Below the pieces are notes generated by a model. That model did no database searches, was not told the DNA's origin, and was given only the letters and a program-made list of their open reading frames with translations. Below, piece after piece: positions 25,969 to 35,530 of a DNA stretch of 64,000 bases. The stretch is taken from contig JAXGQD010000004.1 in assembly GCA_040766665.1 (NCBI GenBank), forward strand, positions 62,001 to 126,000. Direction: 5' to 3'. The number at the start of each line of letters is the position of its first letter. The stretch's first letter is position 1. Both the position numbers and the translations under genes were made by a program. This stretch comes from JAXGQD01 sp040766665. GTDB lineage: Bacteria; Bacillota; Clostridia; Saccharofermentanales; Fastidiosipilaceae.

Positions 25969-26472
25969 TTATGCTTTGGTCAGGCTTAAGACGACATCTT
26001 CAAGGTTCAAATTCAGTCCGATTTTGTCCTTGTTAATTTTAACTTCGGAAAAAGCCGCTTTATTGGTTAGAATCATGGGTGTGATAAGGTTATAACCCTT
26101 AGCCTCTAACGCTTCTTTGTCAAAGCTCAGCAGTAAGTCGCCTTTTTTTACGGCTTGGTCCAGCTTAACATGTGCCGTAAAACCCGCACCGTTTTCTTTT
26201 ACGGTATCTAAGCCCAAATGAAACAGGAGTTCAGCACCGCTGCTTGTGGTCATGGCCACCGCATGCAAGGTGCCGAAAACTAGGGTGATGACTCCGTCAG
26301 CTGGGGCATAGAGTTTACCTTCCTGTGGCATGACGGCGATACCCGGGCCGAGCATTTCTTCCGAGAATGTGGGGTCGGGGACTTCTTGCATTGAGAGCAT
26401 TTTGCCAAGCATAGGGGCAAAAATCTGCTCTTCATCATTCCCGCCGAATAGTTTCTTTAATCCTTTAAACAT
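25969..26472 (-). CDS. crr: PTS glucose-family IIA component (Crr-like)
   Basis: This is a stand-alone EIIA-Glc domain that passes phosphate from HPr to the IIB domain. It shows the active-site His in LLFHLGLDTVKENG and the second conserved His in FGTLHAVAM. GKMLSMQEVPDPTFSEEMLGPG and VMPQEG are standard family motifs. The second ATG of an ATG-ATG pair is used because GAGGAGG then lies 6 bases upstream. It is the partner of the IICB gene downstream on the same strand; each gene has its own promoter and terminator. Confidence 0.93.
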   Translation of the reverse strand: MFKGLKKLFGGNDEEQIFAPMLGKMLSMQEVPDPTFSEEMLGPGIAVMPQEGKLYAPADGVITLVFGTLHAVAMTTSSGAELLFHLGLDTVKENGAGFTAHVKLDQAVKKGDLLLSFDKEALEAKGYNLITPMILTNKAAFSEVKINKDKIGLNLNLEDVVLSLTKA

Positions 26473-26503
26473 CATAATCCTCCTCAAGGTGTAGACTGTT
26501 TCA

Positions 26504-26532
26504 AGATTAGCCAGCGTTCCAGACTCTGTCAA
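26504..26532 (-). promoter_or_regulatory. promoter of the crr-like gene
   Basis: On the minus strand a perfect TTGACA and TAATCT are separated by 17 bases, giving a leader of about 25 bases. Confidence 0.75.
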
Positions 26533-26697
26533 TTTTTCTTGAAAAAACAAATACCGCATCTTTAGCCATATTTGGTGATTTGTTCAATAATAGGGACAAT
26601 GCTTGTTTCCGGCAGTAAAAAACGTTAACTGCGCGTAACCTCAAGGGATTATCGCTGTGCTAAACTAATCAGGTTAAGACAAAATGGGGGAAAATCT

Positions 26698-28146
26698 ATG
26701 GTTCGAAAAGCCAAATATGACAATGACAGTATCTCCGCGCTGAAGGGAGCGGACCGCGTGCGTCTCAGACCAGCGGTTATTTTCGGTTCCGACGGGATTG
26801 AAGGCTGTCAACACTCTTTCTTTGAAATCCTGTCGAACTCCATCGACGAAGCTCGCGAAGGTTATGGTGATATCATTAAAATTCATCGTTATGCTGACGG
26901 TTCGTTGGAGGTTGAAGATTTCGGCCGAGGTATTCCTTTGGACTTTAACGTCAAAGAAGAGCGCTATAACTGGGAGTTGGTTTACTGTGAGCTCTACGCC
27001 GGTGGAAAGTACCGGAATAATACGGGCGAAAATTATGAATTCAGTCTCGGTCTGAATGGTCTTGGCGCAACGGCCACCCAATATGCCTCGCGTTGGTTTG
27101 ATGTTAGCGTCTGGCGTGACGGCTACAAATACAGTTTGCATTTTGAGCGCGGTGAAAACATTTTAGGTCTGAATAAAGAGGAGTACCGCGGGAGAAGAAG
27201 CGGGACCTTGCAGCGCTGGCTGCCCGACCGCGACGTCTTTACGGAAACCTTGATACCCGTTGATTATTTTCGCACAGTCCTAAAACAGCAGGCGATTGTC
27301 AATAAAGGGGTAAAATTTGTCTTTAAAGACGATATCGAAGGCGTCGATGAAGAATATCTCTATCCTCAAGGTATCCTGGGGTATGTCGAAGAACTGGACA
27401 AGGAAAGCGGGCTGAGTAAGCCGGTTTATTTGGAGACGGAAGGGCGTGGCAAAGACAGAGCAGACAAGGAAGAATACAAGGTGAAGGTGGAGCTGGCTTT
27501 TGCCTTTAATAACAATGAAAACCTGATGGCCTTTTTCCATAACTCCAGCTTTCTGGAATATGGCGGTTCCCCGGATAAGGCGGTGCGCTTATCGTTTGTT
27601 AATGTCTTTGACCGTTTGGCGAAGGAACGCAATAAGTATAAAGCGAATGAAAGTAAAATCAGCTTTAGCGATATTGAAGACAGCTTGATTGTCGTGATCA
27701 ATTCCTTTTCGACACAGACTTCCTACGAAAACCAAACCAAGAAGGCGATCAATAATAAGTTTATTCAGGACTTCCTCAACGATTTTCTGAAGGAGCACCT
27801 CTCGATTTGGGCTACGGAAAACTATCAGGATTCGGAGAAGGTTCTCGAACAAATCCTGGTCAATAAACGCAGTCGCGAAAGTGCGGAAAAGCAGCGTCTG
27901 AATCTTAAGAAACAGCTCATGGGTCGTATTGATTTGACGAATCGGGTGAAAAAGTTTGTCGACTGCCGCACCAAAGATGTGAATAAACGGGAACTTTACA
28001 TCGTCGAGGGCGATTCGGCTCTGGGTTCCACCAAAATGGGTAGAGATTCCGAGTTCCAAGCGATAATGCCGGTACGCGGAAAATTCTTAACTGCCTCAAA
28101 GCGGACTTTACGACTATCTTTAAAAGTGAAATCATCACTGATTTAA
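26698..28146 (+). CDS. parE: type IIA topoisomerase subunit B (GyrB/ParE-like), N-terminal part
   Basis: This is the ATPase subunit of a type IIA topoisomerase. The GHKL ATP-binding motifs are present (ILSNSIDEA, DFGRGIPLD, GLNGLGATA), followed by the transducer domain and the start of the TOPRIM domain (LYIVEGDSALG). The sequence departs from housekeeping GyrB and resembles the divergent second topoisomerase of clostridia. After MPVRGK the frame is lost at a four-A run (28080-28083); one more A restores ILNCLKADFTTIFKSEI. Together with the next part it makes about 660 residues. The ATG lies 10 bases after a GGGG site. Confidence 0.85.
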   Translation: MVRKAKYDNDSISALKGADRVRLRPAVIFGSDGIEGCQHSFFEILSNSIDEAREGYGDIIKIHRYADGSLEVEDFGRGIPLDFNVKEERYNWELVYCELYAGGKYRNNTGENYEFSLGLNGLGATATQYASRWFDVSVWRDGYKYSLHFERGENILGLNKEEYRGRRSGTLQRWLPDRDVFTETLIPVDYFRTVLKQQAIVNKGVKFVFKDDIEGVDEEYLYPQGILGYVEELDKESGLSKPVYLETEGRGKDRADKEEYKVKVELAFAFNNNENLMAFFHNSSFLEYGGSPDKAVRLSFVNVFDRLAKERNKYKANESKISFSDIEDSLIVVINSFSTQTSYENQTKKAINNKFIQDFLNDFLKEHLSIWATENYQDSEKVLEQILVNKRSRESAEKQRLNLKKQLMGRIDLTNRVKKFVDCRTKDVNKRELYIVEGDSALGSTKMGRDSEFQAIMPVRGKFLTASKRTLRLSLKVKSSLI

Positions 28147-28682
28147 TCAAAGTCCTAGGCTGCGGTGTCGAGGTGCACAGCAAGCACAATAAGGATATTT
28201 CATCTTTTGATATGAATGCTTTGCGCTGGAACAAAATCATTATCTGTACCGATGCGGATGTGGACGGATTCCAGATACGTACTTTGATATTGGCGATGTT
28301 CTACCGCCTTATTCCGACATTGCTAAAGGAAGGTAAAGTTTATATCGCTGAATCGCCGCTTTTCGAAATTAGTTTGCGCAAGGACAAAGAAGAAAAGAGC
28401 TATTTTGCCTATGATGAAAGGGAAAAAGCGGAACTGCTTAAACGTCTAGGGGCGGATAAGGTCTCAATTCAGCGTTCAAAAGGGCTTGGCGAAAATGACC
28501 CGGATATGATGTGGGAAACCACCATGAATCCGGCTACCCGTCGCTTAATCAAAGTTAATCCCAGTGAGGAACAAGAAACAGCGCGTGTCTTCGAACTGCT
28601 GCTGGGCAATGACTCCGACGGGCGTAAAGAGCATATCGAAACAAACGGTTACCGCTATCTGGAGATGCTGGATTTGGCTTAA
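28086..28682 (+). CDS. parE: type IIA topoisomerase subunit B, C-terminal part
   Basis: This is the continuation of the TOPRIM domain in the shifted frame. It carries the metal-binding TDADVDGFQIRTL, the RSKGLGEND motif and the short C-terminal tail that contacts subunit A. There is no initiation signal of its own, so it is the same gene as the preceding part. The subunit A gene starts 20 bases downstream. Confidence 0.85.
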   Translation, partial: LNCLKADFTTIFKSEIITDLIKVLGCGVEVHSKHNKDISSFDMNALRWNKIIICTDADVDGFQIRTLILAMFYRLIPTLLKEGKVYIAESPLFEISLRKDKEEKSYFAYDEREKAELLKRLGADKVSIQRSKGLGENDPDMMWETTMNPATRRLIKVNPSEEQETARVFELLLGNDSDGRKEHIETNGYRYLEMLDLA

Positions 28683-28702
28683 GGTAAAAACAGGAAAGAA
28701 AA

Positions 28703-28891
28703 ATGAGCAAGAAAAAGGACGAAAAACTGCCAGCGCCTCAGCCTGAGGCTCATATACACGAGCAGGAAATTACCGATACACTGGAAATTAACTACATGCC
28801 TTATGCGATGAGCGTGATTGTTTCGCGCGCCATCCCGGAAATCGACGGCTTTAAACCGGCGCACCGCAAGCTTACTTTACACGATGTATAA
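28703..28891 (+). CDS. parC: type IIA topoisomerase subunit A (GyrA/ParC-like), N-terminal fragment
   Basis: This is the beginning of the DNA-cleaving subunit that pairs with the upstream B subunit. It has the family start (INYMPYAMSVIVSRAIPEIDGFKPAHRK, in part) and a good ribosome binding site (AGGAAAGA). The frame is lost near 28873, where LLYTMYKMGLL continues one base out of phase. The gene is spread over four or five frames to 30942, and four fragments are listed. Most breaks can be repaired by adding one base to an A or T run, so they look like sequencing errors. Confidence 0.8.
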   Translation: MSKKKDEKLPAPQPEAHIHEQEITDTLEINYMPYAMSVIVSRAIPEIDGFKPAHRKLTLHDV

Positions 28892-29180
28892 AATGGGGCT
28901 TTTAAACGGCCCAAGGACCAAGTCTGCCAATATTGTCGGTCAAACCATGAAGTTGAATCCGCACGGTGACCAGACCATCTATGAGACCATGGTCAGGCTG
29001 ACACGCGGCAATGCTGCCCTGTTGCATCCATATATTGACTCCAAAGGCAATTTCGGCAAACAGTACTCGCGTGACATGGCTTACGCGGCGCCCCGTTATA
29101 CCGAAGCGCGCCTGGATAAAATCTGTGAAGCGCTTTTCGGAGAAATTGATAAAGACGTGGTTGACATGGTTGACAACTAG
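28875..29180 (+). CDS. parC: type IIA topoisomerase subunit A, breakage-reunion domain fragment
   Basis: This is the second fragment. It contains the winged-helix region with NPHGDQTIYETMVRL and the catalytic Tyr in YAAPRYTEARL that forms the covalent DNA link. The frame breaks at 29178-29184, where NYDGQMKEP is expected but the sequence reads an in-frame stop. Confidence 0.8.
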   Translation, partial: LYTMYKMGLLNGPRTKSANIVGQTMKLNPHGDQTIYETMVRLTRGNAALLHPYIDSKGNFGKQYSRDMAYAAPRYTEARLDKICEALFGEIDKDVVDMVDN

Positions 29181-29191
29181 GTGACGGGCAG

Positions 29192-29719
29192 ATGAAGGAG
29201 CCGACGCTTTTACCTGCGACTTTTCCCAGTGTTTTGGTCAATGCCAACCAAGGTATTGCGGTGGGTATGGCGAGCAATATTTGCTCCTTTAATCTTCATG
29301 AGGTCTGTGAGGCGACAAAAGCCTACATTAAAGACCCTGCGTGTGAGATTATGGACTACATGCCTGCGCCGGACTTTTCCGGTGGCGGGGAGTTAGTCTA
29401 TGACCTGGATGACATGGCCAAAATCTATAAAAGTGGCCGTGGTTCTTTTAAATTGCGCTCACGTTATCGTATCGACAAGGCTAAGAACCTGATTGAAATC
29501 TTTGAAATTCCTTATTCAACTTCTGTAGAAGCCATCATTGACGGTATTTCTGCTCTAGTGAAAAGCAATAAGGTTAAAGACATTATTGATGTGCGTGATG
29601 AAACCGATCTTAACGGTTTGAAGCTGACTATCGATTATCGCAAAAGTACGGATCCGGAGCAGTTGATGCAACGGCTTTTTGCCCAGAAGTGCGGCTTGGA
29701 AGAAAGTTTTTCTCTGTAA
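29192..29719 (+). CDS. parC: type IIA topoisomerase subunit A, tower domain fragment
   Basis: This is the third fragment. It begins in the conserved MKEPTLLPATFP segment and covers VNANQGIAVGMASNI and the tower domain. The reading changes phase near 29712 (T-rich run); the next residues, CNFNMLINGTPRVLGVKQI, are typical of the family. Confidence 0.8.
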   Translation: MKEPTLLPATFPSVLVNANQGIAVGMASNICSFNLHEVCEATKAYIKDPACEIMDYMPAPDFSGGGELVYDLDDMAKIYKSGRGSFKLRSRYRIDKAKNLIEIFEIPYSTSVEAIIDGISALVKSNKVKDIIDVRDETDLNGLKLTIDYRKSTDPEQLMQRLFAQKCGLEESFSL

Positions 29720-30942
29720 TTTCAACATGCTGATAAATGGGACACCGCGTGTCCTGGGTGTAAAACAGATTATTGCCGAATGGCTCTCATTCCGGCGCCA
29801 GTGTGTGCGCCGTGGTTTGGCCTACGATTTGCAAAAAAGCAGGAAAGACTCCATCTCTTAAAGGGTTTGAGAAAATCCTGTTGGATATCGATAAGGCGAT
29901 TGAAATTATCCGCAAAACCGAAAAAGAGAGTGATGTCATTCCTAACCTGATGCAAGGTTTCGACATCGATGCATTACAAGCGGAATACGTGGCTGAAATC
30001 AAACTGCGTCATTTGAATCGGCAGTATATTTTGCAACGCACCGCTGATATTAAAAAGCTCAAGTCAGAGATTAAAAACATCCAGGAACTACTCGCCGATA
30101 ACGAGAGAATTGATGCCCTGATCAGTGAACAGTTGAGTGAGATTGACAAGAAATTCGGCCAGGAGAGAAGAACCCAACTCGTCTTGAAAGACGAAATCGA
30201 AATCATCAGCAAAGACGACATGATTGAGGATTACAATCTCAAACTCTTTCTGACCGCGCATGGTTATATTAAGAAATTGGCTCTGACCAGCCTGCGTTCA
30301 GCCGGGGAATTGAAGACCAAAGAGGACGATGCAATCGTTCAGGATCTGGACGCTTCCAATAAACAAGAACTGATTCTGTTCTCCAATCGCAGCAACGCGT
30401 ACAAGCTCTTTGTTTACGAAATTCCAGATCAGAAACCCTCGGACTTGGGAAGCTATGGTCAGAATTTACTGGATTTAGCTGATGGAGAATATATTGTCTT
30501 TATGTATTTACCTCAGGACTATTCCGGTTCGCTGATTGCAGGCTTTGAGAACGGCAAAGTGGCACGGTTCACGGCGGATAGTTTTGTCACTAAGACGCGT
30601 CGTAAAAAATTGCTCAACGCCTACAGTGCCAAGTCGCCTCTGGTCGCCTTACATGCTTATGACCCCGAACGCCCCGATTATTTCCTGCTTAACGATGCCC
30701 ATAAGCTGATCCTCTTTGATGTTAATTTACTCAGCTTAATGAGCAGTCGTAATACCCAGGGTGTGCAGGTTTTGACGATGAAAAAAGGTCAGAAGATTCT
30801 GCGCTTCAAAGCGCTTGGCCAAGTCGCTGTGGAAGAACCGGAGTACTATCGCGTCAGGAAGCTGCCAGCCCGTGGTTTTTACCTTAAAGAAGATGATTTA
30901 GCGGCCAGACAACAAAGTCTCCTGAACGACGAAACGGAGTAA
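29716..30942 (+). CDS. parC: type IIA topoisomerase subunit A, C-terminal fragment
   Basis: This is the last part of the gene. It has the coiled-coil dimer interface (GFEKILLDIDKAIEII) and the beta-pinwheel-like C-terminal domain that wraps DNA. Two further single-base losses can be placed exactly: one A missing from the run at 29833-29838 and one from 29860-29862. With both restored the text reads continuously through DLQKKQERLHLLKGFEK. The stop is at 30942, facing aspartokinase on the other strand. Confidence 0.8.
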
Positions 30943-31001
30943 GGTGGCGCTACTGGGCCTAAGCTGCACGAGCGCTTAACATTGTTTAAAGCGCAATGAT
31001 A

Positions 31002-31050
31002 TAAAAAGCTGCCTTTGGCATGGTTGTTAGACCAGCTAGGGCAGCATTTT
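31002..31050 (-). terminator. terminator between parC-like gene and lysC
   Basis: On the minus strand GCTGCC pairs with GGCAGC across a long loop and is followed by TTTTTAT. The plus-strand reading ends in ATTTTAAT, so it may serve both converging genes. Confidence 0.6.
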
Positions 31051-31068
31051 AATCACTTCTGAATTTAA

Positions 31069-32424
31069 TTAACGCAAGAAGAATTCTCTGTACAGTTCTT
31101 TGATGGCATAATTACAAAAGGCTTCTTTAATGCCGAAAATGACGGAGATTTCCGACGCACCCTGGATAATCAATTCCAGGTTGACACCGGCGCGGCTCAG
31201 GGCGCTGGTGGCTTTCGCAGTAACACCGACGGTTTGAGCCATGGCGTCACCGACAATCATGACAATGGCTATGCCGCGTTCTACATGAATGGTTTCCAGT
31301 TGCAGCTCATCAATCAGGCGTTTGATGACCAGCTTTTCCTTCTCGGGAGGAAAGACTTCGTTCTTCATGACGATAGACAGTGAGTCAATACCCGAGGGCA
31401 TATGCTCGAAAGGAATGCTGAAGTCTGCCAGTATCTGTAAGACTTTTAGGGCAAAACCCACCTCGCGGTTCATCAGATATTTACTCATATGTAAAATCGT
31501 GAAACCCTTGCTTCCGGCGATACCTGTGACCACGCTCTCGTAATTCTTACGCTTAAATAAAATGTTGGTTCCGTCAGCGTGGGGATTATTGGTGTTGCGA
31601 ATGTTGACCGGAATGGACTTTAGCGCAGTGGGTGCCAAAGCCTCTTCGTGCAACACTGTGAAGCCGGCGTAAGCCAACTCGCGCATCTCGGAGTAGCTGA
31701 TTTCTTTGATCGCTTGGGGACGTTCTATAATCGAAGGATTGACGGAATAGACATTGTCGACGTCCGTCCAGTTCTCATAAACGCTGGCATCCACCGCATT
31801 GGCCAGTATGGCCCCGCTGATATCGGATCCGCCGCGTGAAAAGGTCAGAATACGTCCGTCTGCCCGCACACCGAAAAAGCCGGGGAATATAATGGTGCCC
31901 TTGTATTGACTAAAAGCCTCTTTGATGCGGTCATAGGATTCAGGCAAAACCCTGGCATTGCCGCTGTCACTGCTGAGAATCAGCCCTGCTTCGGCAGGTG
32001 AAACGTAAACGGCATCCTCACCGATGCTTTTTAGATAGGCCGCGACCATCTGTGCACAGAGGTCTTCACCGGCTGCCTTTAGTGAATCGCTTAGGTCTCT
32101 GGTATTATCTTTATTCTTCTTGATACGCTCCGAGAGATCATCTGCCACAAATTCGGCAAAATCTTCATCCATTCCCAAATCCGCAGCGATTTGTCCGTAA
32201 CGCTCGGCGATACTGTTTTTTTCCTGCGTACCGTCATAGCCAGAAATAATGGCATTGCCCAAGGCAATCAGCATATCCGTCACTTTGATATCTTCACGAT
32301 GACGTTTGCCGGGAGCAGAAACGACGACCACACGACGCTCGCTGTCCGACAGCACAATGTCACAAACCTTACGAATTTGTTTGGCGTCAGCGAGGGACGA
32401 CCCACCGAATTTACATACCTTCAT
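31069..32424 (-). CDS. lysC: aspartate kinase
   Basis: This enzyme phosphorylates aspartate, the entry to lysine, threonine, methionine and diaminopimelate. The 451 residues comprise the kinase domain (KFGGSSLADA at the start, FSRGGSDISGAIL, and WTDVDNVYSVNP) and two C-terminal ACT domains (GFTILHMSKYLMN, then IVMIVGDAMAQTVG and INL-type strand regions) that bind the feedback effector. No lysine riboswitch fits in the short upstream gap. It is a single gene with a terminator behind it. Confidence 0.95.
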   Translation of the reverse strand: MKVCKFGGSSLADAKQIRKVCDIVLSDSERRVVVVSAPGKRHREDIKVTDMLIALGNAIISGYDGTQEKNSIAERYGQIAADLGMDEDFAEFVADDLSERIKKNKDNTRDLSDSLKAAGEDLCAQMVAAYLKSIGEDAVYVSPAEAGLILSSDSGNARVLPESYDRIKEAFSQYKGTIIFPGFFGVRADGRILTFSRGGSDISGAILANAVDASVYENWTDVDNVYSVNPSIIERPQAIKEISYSEMRELAYAGFTVLHEEALAPTALKSIPVNIRNTNNPHADGTNILFKRKNYESVVTGIAGSKGFTILHMSKYLMNREVGFALKVLQILADFSIPFEHMPSGIDSLSIVMKNEVFPPEKEKLVIKRLIDELQLETIHVERGIAIVMIVGDAMAQTVGVTAKATSALSRAGVNLELIIQGASEISVIFGIKEAFCNYAIKELYREFFLR

Positions 32425-32517
32425 TCAATACGATCCTCCTGTGAACGCGCTAATTATATGCAAAGGGGGGCGTAAATTCAAGGAAAGAAACGCTTTCTGA
32501 GGAATTGATGTCAAAAC

Positions 32518-34674
32518 TTAATCTTTGCTAAACGGTACCGTAAGCGTGGCGACGAAGAGATCATCGTCCAATTTGATGCCAAGCTCTGCAGCGATGCAAT
32601 CAGCCAGACTTCGTGCGATCGATAAACCCAAGCCACTGCCGCCTTCACTCCTGGCACTGTCGCCTCTGACAAAGCGTTCGAAGAGCTCGTCCATATCCTT
32701 GTCCAGCTTGGCGGCGGAAACGTTCTTTAACTCAATCTGGTAAGCCCCTTCTATGATGCGCAAACTCACATAGACCCGTGACCCGGCTAAGGCATATTTT
32801 TCAATGTTGCTAAACAAGTTATCCAGTATGCGTGCCAGGTGCCTTGGATCGCTATATAAACGGAGCACTTGTTCTGTTTCCGGCAGGCGCAAAATGACGT
32901 CCAAAGATTTGTTTTTCATTCGCTCACTGTATTCGCCGATTTGCTGGTGTAAGAGCTCAGCTAAGTCAATTTCTTCCACATTGCAGCTCAGGTTGCCGGA
33001 CAGCGCTTTTGAAGCATCGATGAGGTCTTCGGTTAACTGACGTAAACGTGAACTTTTATTTTCCAGAATATGCAGATATTCCGCCGCTTTGTCTGAGGCG
33101 ACCGGTTCGTTCTTCAGCAAATCAATGTAGCTGATAACCGCCGTGAGCGGTGTACGTAGGTCGTGTGAGACATTGGTCAATAGCTCGGTTTTGAGTCGTT
33201 CATTGCGCGATTCGCGCTCGACCGCAGCCCGGATCAGTTGTCTGATTGCTCCTAAATCCGCTGATAGGTTGGCGTATTCGTGAGGCAAGTCGTCTGCTGT
33301 AGAATGTGCGGCATTGCTTTCGAAATTGCCGGACTTGAGTTCTTCCAATTGAGCGTTGAGATAATCAAGCGCTTTTAGATTGCGCCATTGCCTGTAGAAA
33401 ACATAAAGGGTTGGCAAAAAGAAGGACAAAAATACCGCTGCTACAAAAACACCAAGGCTCCCAAACATGAAGGTAAGCAAAAGTCCGATTGTACCTGAAA
33501 TGAAATAGAGTCCCAGTAGGCGCAAGAGAGCTGGCTTAGAGGAGGAACCAATAAACATCGCGAAAAAGCCATAGAGCTTTTTAGCCCCGCTCATAATGAG
33601 CTGTTTGACTTTCCTTATTACTTTTACAAACAACAAGCTTTGGCCCAGTGTGCCGCATTTGAAATGGCGAATGAGTGAAAGCATCGCATATTGTAAAGCA
33701 ATAACCCCGGGATATAGCAAGGTGGCTAATGGCCAAATACGTAAAAATCGATGAATGAAAAACAGGTCAAGTGAGATGATATTGCGATATTCAAAACTGG
33801 AAAAAGAAATCTGCGTGGTAATTTGCCAGGTAAAAAGCAGGACACAGAAAAGAAAGAAAAGCAAGGAAAGGAAAATGAGCAAATCAAGTGGAAAACGGTC
33901 CAAACTGATGCGTTCTGGTCCCCTTAACTGCACAATTCCTTGGGCATTGCGACGATTTTCGAAGGCAGCGGAATAGATGAGATAAATGAGTAGGAGTAAA
34001 GCAGCGACAATAGAAAAGGCCACCGTGGGGTAAAGAAAATGGCTGAATGCTGCAGCTTCCTGGTAGACGGCTGCATTTTTCTGTACTAAACCAGCAGCGG
34101 GTAGCTCTTCCTTTACTGAAAACGCAATCAAGCCATCGCTCAGCACACTACCACCGAGATAACTGAGGTAGGGGGTGTCAGGCATGGTGACAAAACCATT
34201 GTATTTGTAGTCATAAACATAATCAAAGTGCTTCAGGAAATCAGCCGTGTTTTGTGAGCTCAAATCCACATCTGCTTTGTTAGTATATGGAACGCGGTCT
34301 TTGGCGGGCCAAAACCAAAACAAGAGTGAACTGTTATTGATTTTCTCACTCGCCACCATTTCCGTCTTGTGCTTAGGATTACTCTTGATTAAGCGTTGTG
34401 AGGTATTTTGTGGCATGTCTGAATAGGATAAATCCATACTATTAAATTCGTCACTAATAAGCGTCTCCGGTGAGAGCAATTTACCAATGCTATTGGCTTC
34501 ACTGACCAGTGCCGTGTAATAAAGTAGCGAGTCTTCAAATTTTTCGCCTTCGCGATAGCCATTGTTGTAAAGGTCAGCGATTGAAAAATAGGCAATGAAG
34601 AGAACAATGAGAGCAATAGGCAAAAGTAAAAATGCCAGGGTCTGTAAAACGCGATTTCCTTTTATGCGATTCAT
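32518..34674 (-). CDS. sensor histidine kinase with multi-span membrane domain
   Basis: This 718-residue protein starts with a membrane segment (residues 12-30) and an extracytoplasmic domain of about 185 residues. Five or so further membrane segments follow (around 220-245, 275-300, 320-345 and 395-430). The kinase core has the H-box NVSHDLRTPLTAVISYIDLL near residue 503, an N-box NLFSNIEKYA, and a G-box GGSGLGLSIARS. The multi-pass layout, with a sensor loop only at the N-terminus, resembles clostridial sensors of envelope stress. Its start overlaps the stop of the response regulator (ATGA). Confidence 0.9.
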   Translation of the reverse strand: MNRIKGNRVLQTLAFLLLPIALIVLFIAYFSIADLYNNGYREGEKFEDSLLYYTALVSEANSIGKLLSPETLISDEFNSMDLSYSDMPQNTSQRLIKSNPKHKTEMVASEKINNSSLLFWFWPAKDRVPYTNKADVDLSSQNTADFLKHFDYVYDYKYNGFVTMPDTPYLSYLGGSVLSDGLIAFSVKEELPAAGLVQKNAAVYQEAAAFSHFLYPTVAFSIVAALLLLIYLIYSAAFENRRNAQGIVQLRGPERISLDRFPLDLLIFLSLLFFLFCVLLFTWQITTQISFSSFEYRNIISLDLFFIHRFLRIWPLATLLYPGVIALQYAMLSLIRHFKCGTLGQSLLFVKVIRKVKQLIMSGAKKLYGFFAMFIGSSSKPALLRLLGLYFISGTIGLLLTFMFGSLGVFVAAVFLSFFLPTLYVFYRQWRNLKALDYLNAQLEELKSGNFESNAAHSTADDLPHEYANLSADLGAIRQLIRAAVERESRNERLKTELLTNVSHDLRTPLTAVISYIDLLKNEPVASDKAAEYLHILENKSSRLRQLTEDLIDASKALSGNLSCNVEEIDLAELLHQQIGEYSERMKNKSLDVILRLPETEQVLRLYSDPRHLARILDNLFSNIEKYALAGSRVYVSLRIIEGAYQIELKNVSAAKLDKDMDELFERFVRGDSARSEGGSGLGLSIARSLADCIAAELGIKLDDDLFVATLTVPFSKD

Positions 34675-35390
34675 CAGCGAGCAGACTCCTTATCCCAGTC
34701 TTTTAAGTAGTAACCCTTGCCCCAGAGTAAGATCAAATAGCGCGGGTCTTTCGGATTAATCTCAATTTTTTCACGGATGTTATGGATGTGTACGGCAACG
34801 ACGTTTTCGCCCCCACAGGCTTCCGTCTGCCACACGGCACTATAGATTTCAGCAGAACTATGGACCTTGTTCTTGTTTTGCAATAAAAATTTGAGAATGT
34901 TGAATTCCGCGCCTGTTAAATTGACTACCTGGTCTTCCACGAAGACGGTTTTTTTCGCGTCATCTAAGACCAAGGCACCGGAACTGTAAATCTGTGCACC
35001 TTCGGGTTTGGCCCCCAGCTTTGTATATCGGCGTAACTGTGAACGGATACGGGCCAGTAGCTCACCTGCGGTAAAGGGTTTCGTGACATAGTCATCGGCA
35101 CCGTGGCTGAGCCCTTGGATTTTATCACTGGACTCAGATTTGGCTGAGAGCATAATGACCGGCATGTTGTAGCGGTCACGCAACCTTTGTAAGGTGCTGA
35201 TACCGTCCAACTCCGGCATCATAATATCGAGCAAAACCAAATCAAATCGCTCTTCTTCCAGCGCTTGCAGCGCCTGTTTTCCGGTATAGGTCTTACGAAA
35301 AGCATAACCTGCTTGTTGCAGGTAGATGCAGAGCACATCCACGATGGCTTTGTCGTCGTCACAGACTAAAATTTTTGCTAAGTCTTCCAT
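34674..35390 (-). CDS. OmpR/PhoB family response regulator
   Basis: The receiver domain (DDDKAIVDV acidic pocket, LLDIMMPELDG with the phospho-acceptor Asp, MLSAKSES, TKPF) is joined to an OmpR winged helix (LTGAEFNILKFLLQNKNKV, VAVHIHNIREKIE, LLWGKGYYL). It is the partner of the overlapping histidine kinase. Upstream lies a pair of 11-bp-spaced TTAAG repeats, the form OmpR-family regulators usually bind, suggesting autoregulation. Confidence 0.93.
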   Translation of the reverse strand: MEDLAKILVCDDDKAIVDVLCIYLQQAGYAFRKTYTGKQALQALEEERFDLVLLDIMMPELDGISTLQRLRDRYNMPVIMLSAKSESSDKIQGLSHGADDYVTKPFTAGELLARIRSQLRRYTKLGAKPEGAQIYSSGALVLDDAKKTVFVEDQVVNLTGAEFNILKFLLQNKNKVHSSAEIYSAVWQTEACGGENVVAVHIHNIREKIEINPKDPRYLILLWGKGYYLKDWDKESAR

Positions 35391-35438
35391 TTTTTGCCTC
35401 CGCTCTAATCACCATTGTAAAGGAGAATCGGGGAATTG

Positions 35439-35456
35439 TTTTAAGTTGTTCTTAAG
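35439..35456. promoter_or_regulatory. 11-bp-spaced direct repeat, candidate response-regulator site
   Basis: TTTTAAG and TCTTAAG start 11 bases apart, on one face of the helix. They lie in the divergent region between the two-component system and yqeG. Confidence 0.4.
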
Positions 35457-35530
35457 AATACAAGCCTACCGTCGATTAGTACTGTGCTAAAATATTTTTA
35501 TCTTTTTATTTGGCAAAAGAAAGGCAACAC

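Noticed and set aside
29833..29862. Programmed frameshifting in the topoisomerase A gene
   Set aside because: Several shifts of different direction in one gene, without a slippery heptamer plus structure at each, fit sequencing errors much better than recoding.
30970..30995. Hairpin GCGCTT/AAGCGC after the topoisomerase gene
   Set aside because: It is not followed by T residues; the structure at 31002-31050 is the better terminator.
32425..32517. Lysine riboswitch upstream of aspartokinase
   Set aside because: The gap to the neighbouring gene is under 100 bases and lacks the conserved junction sequences.
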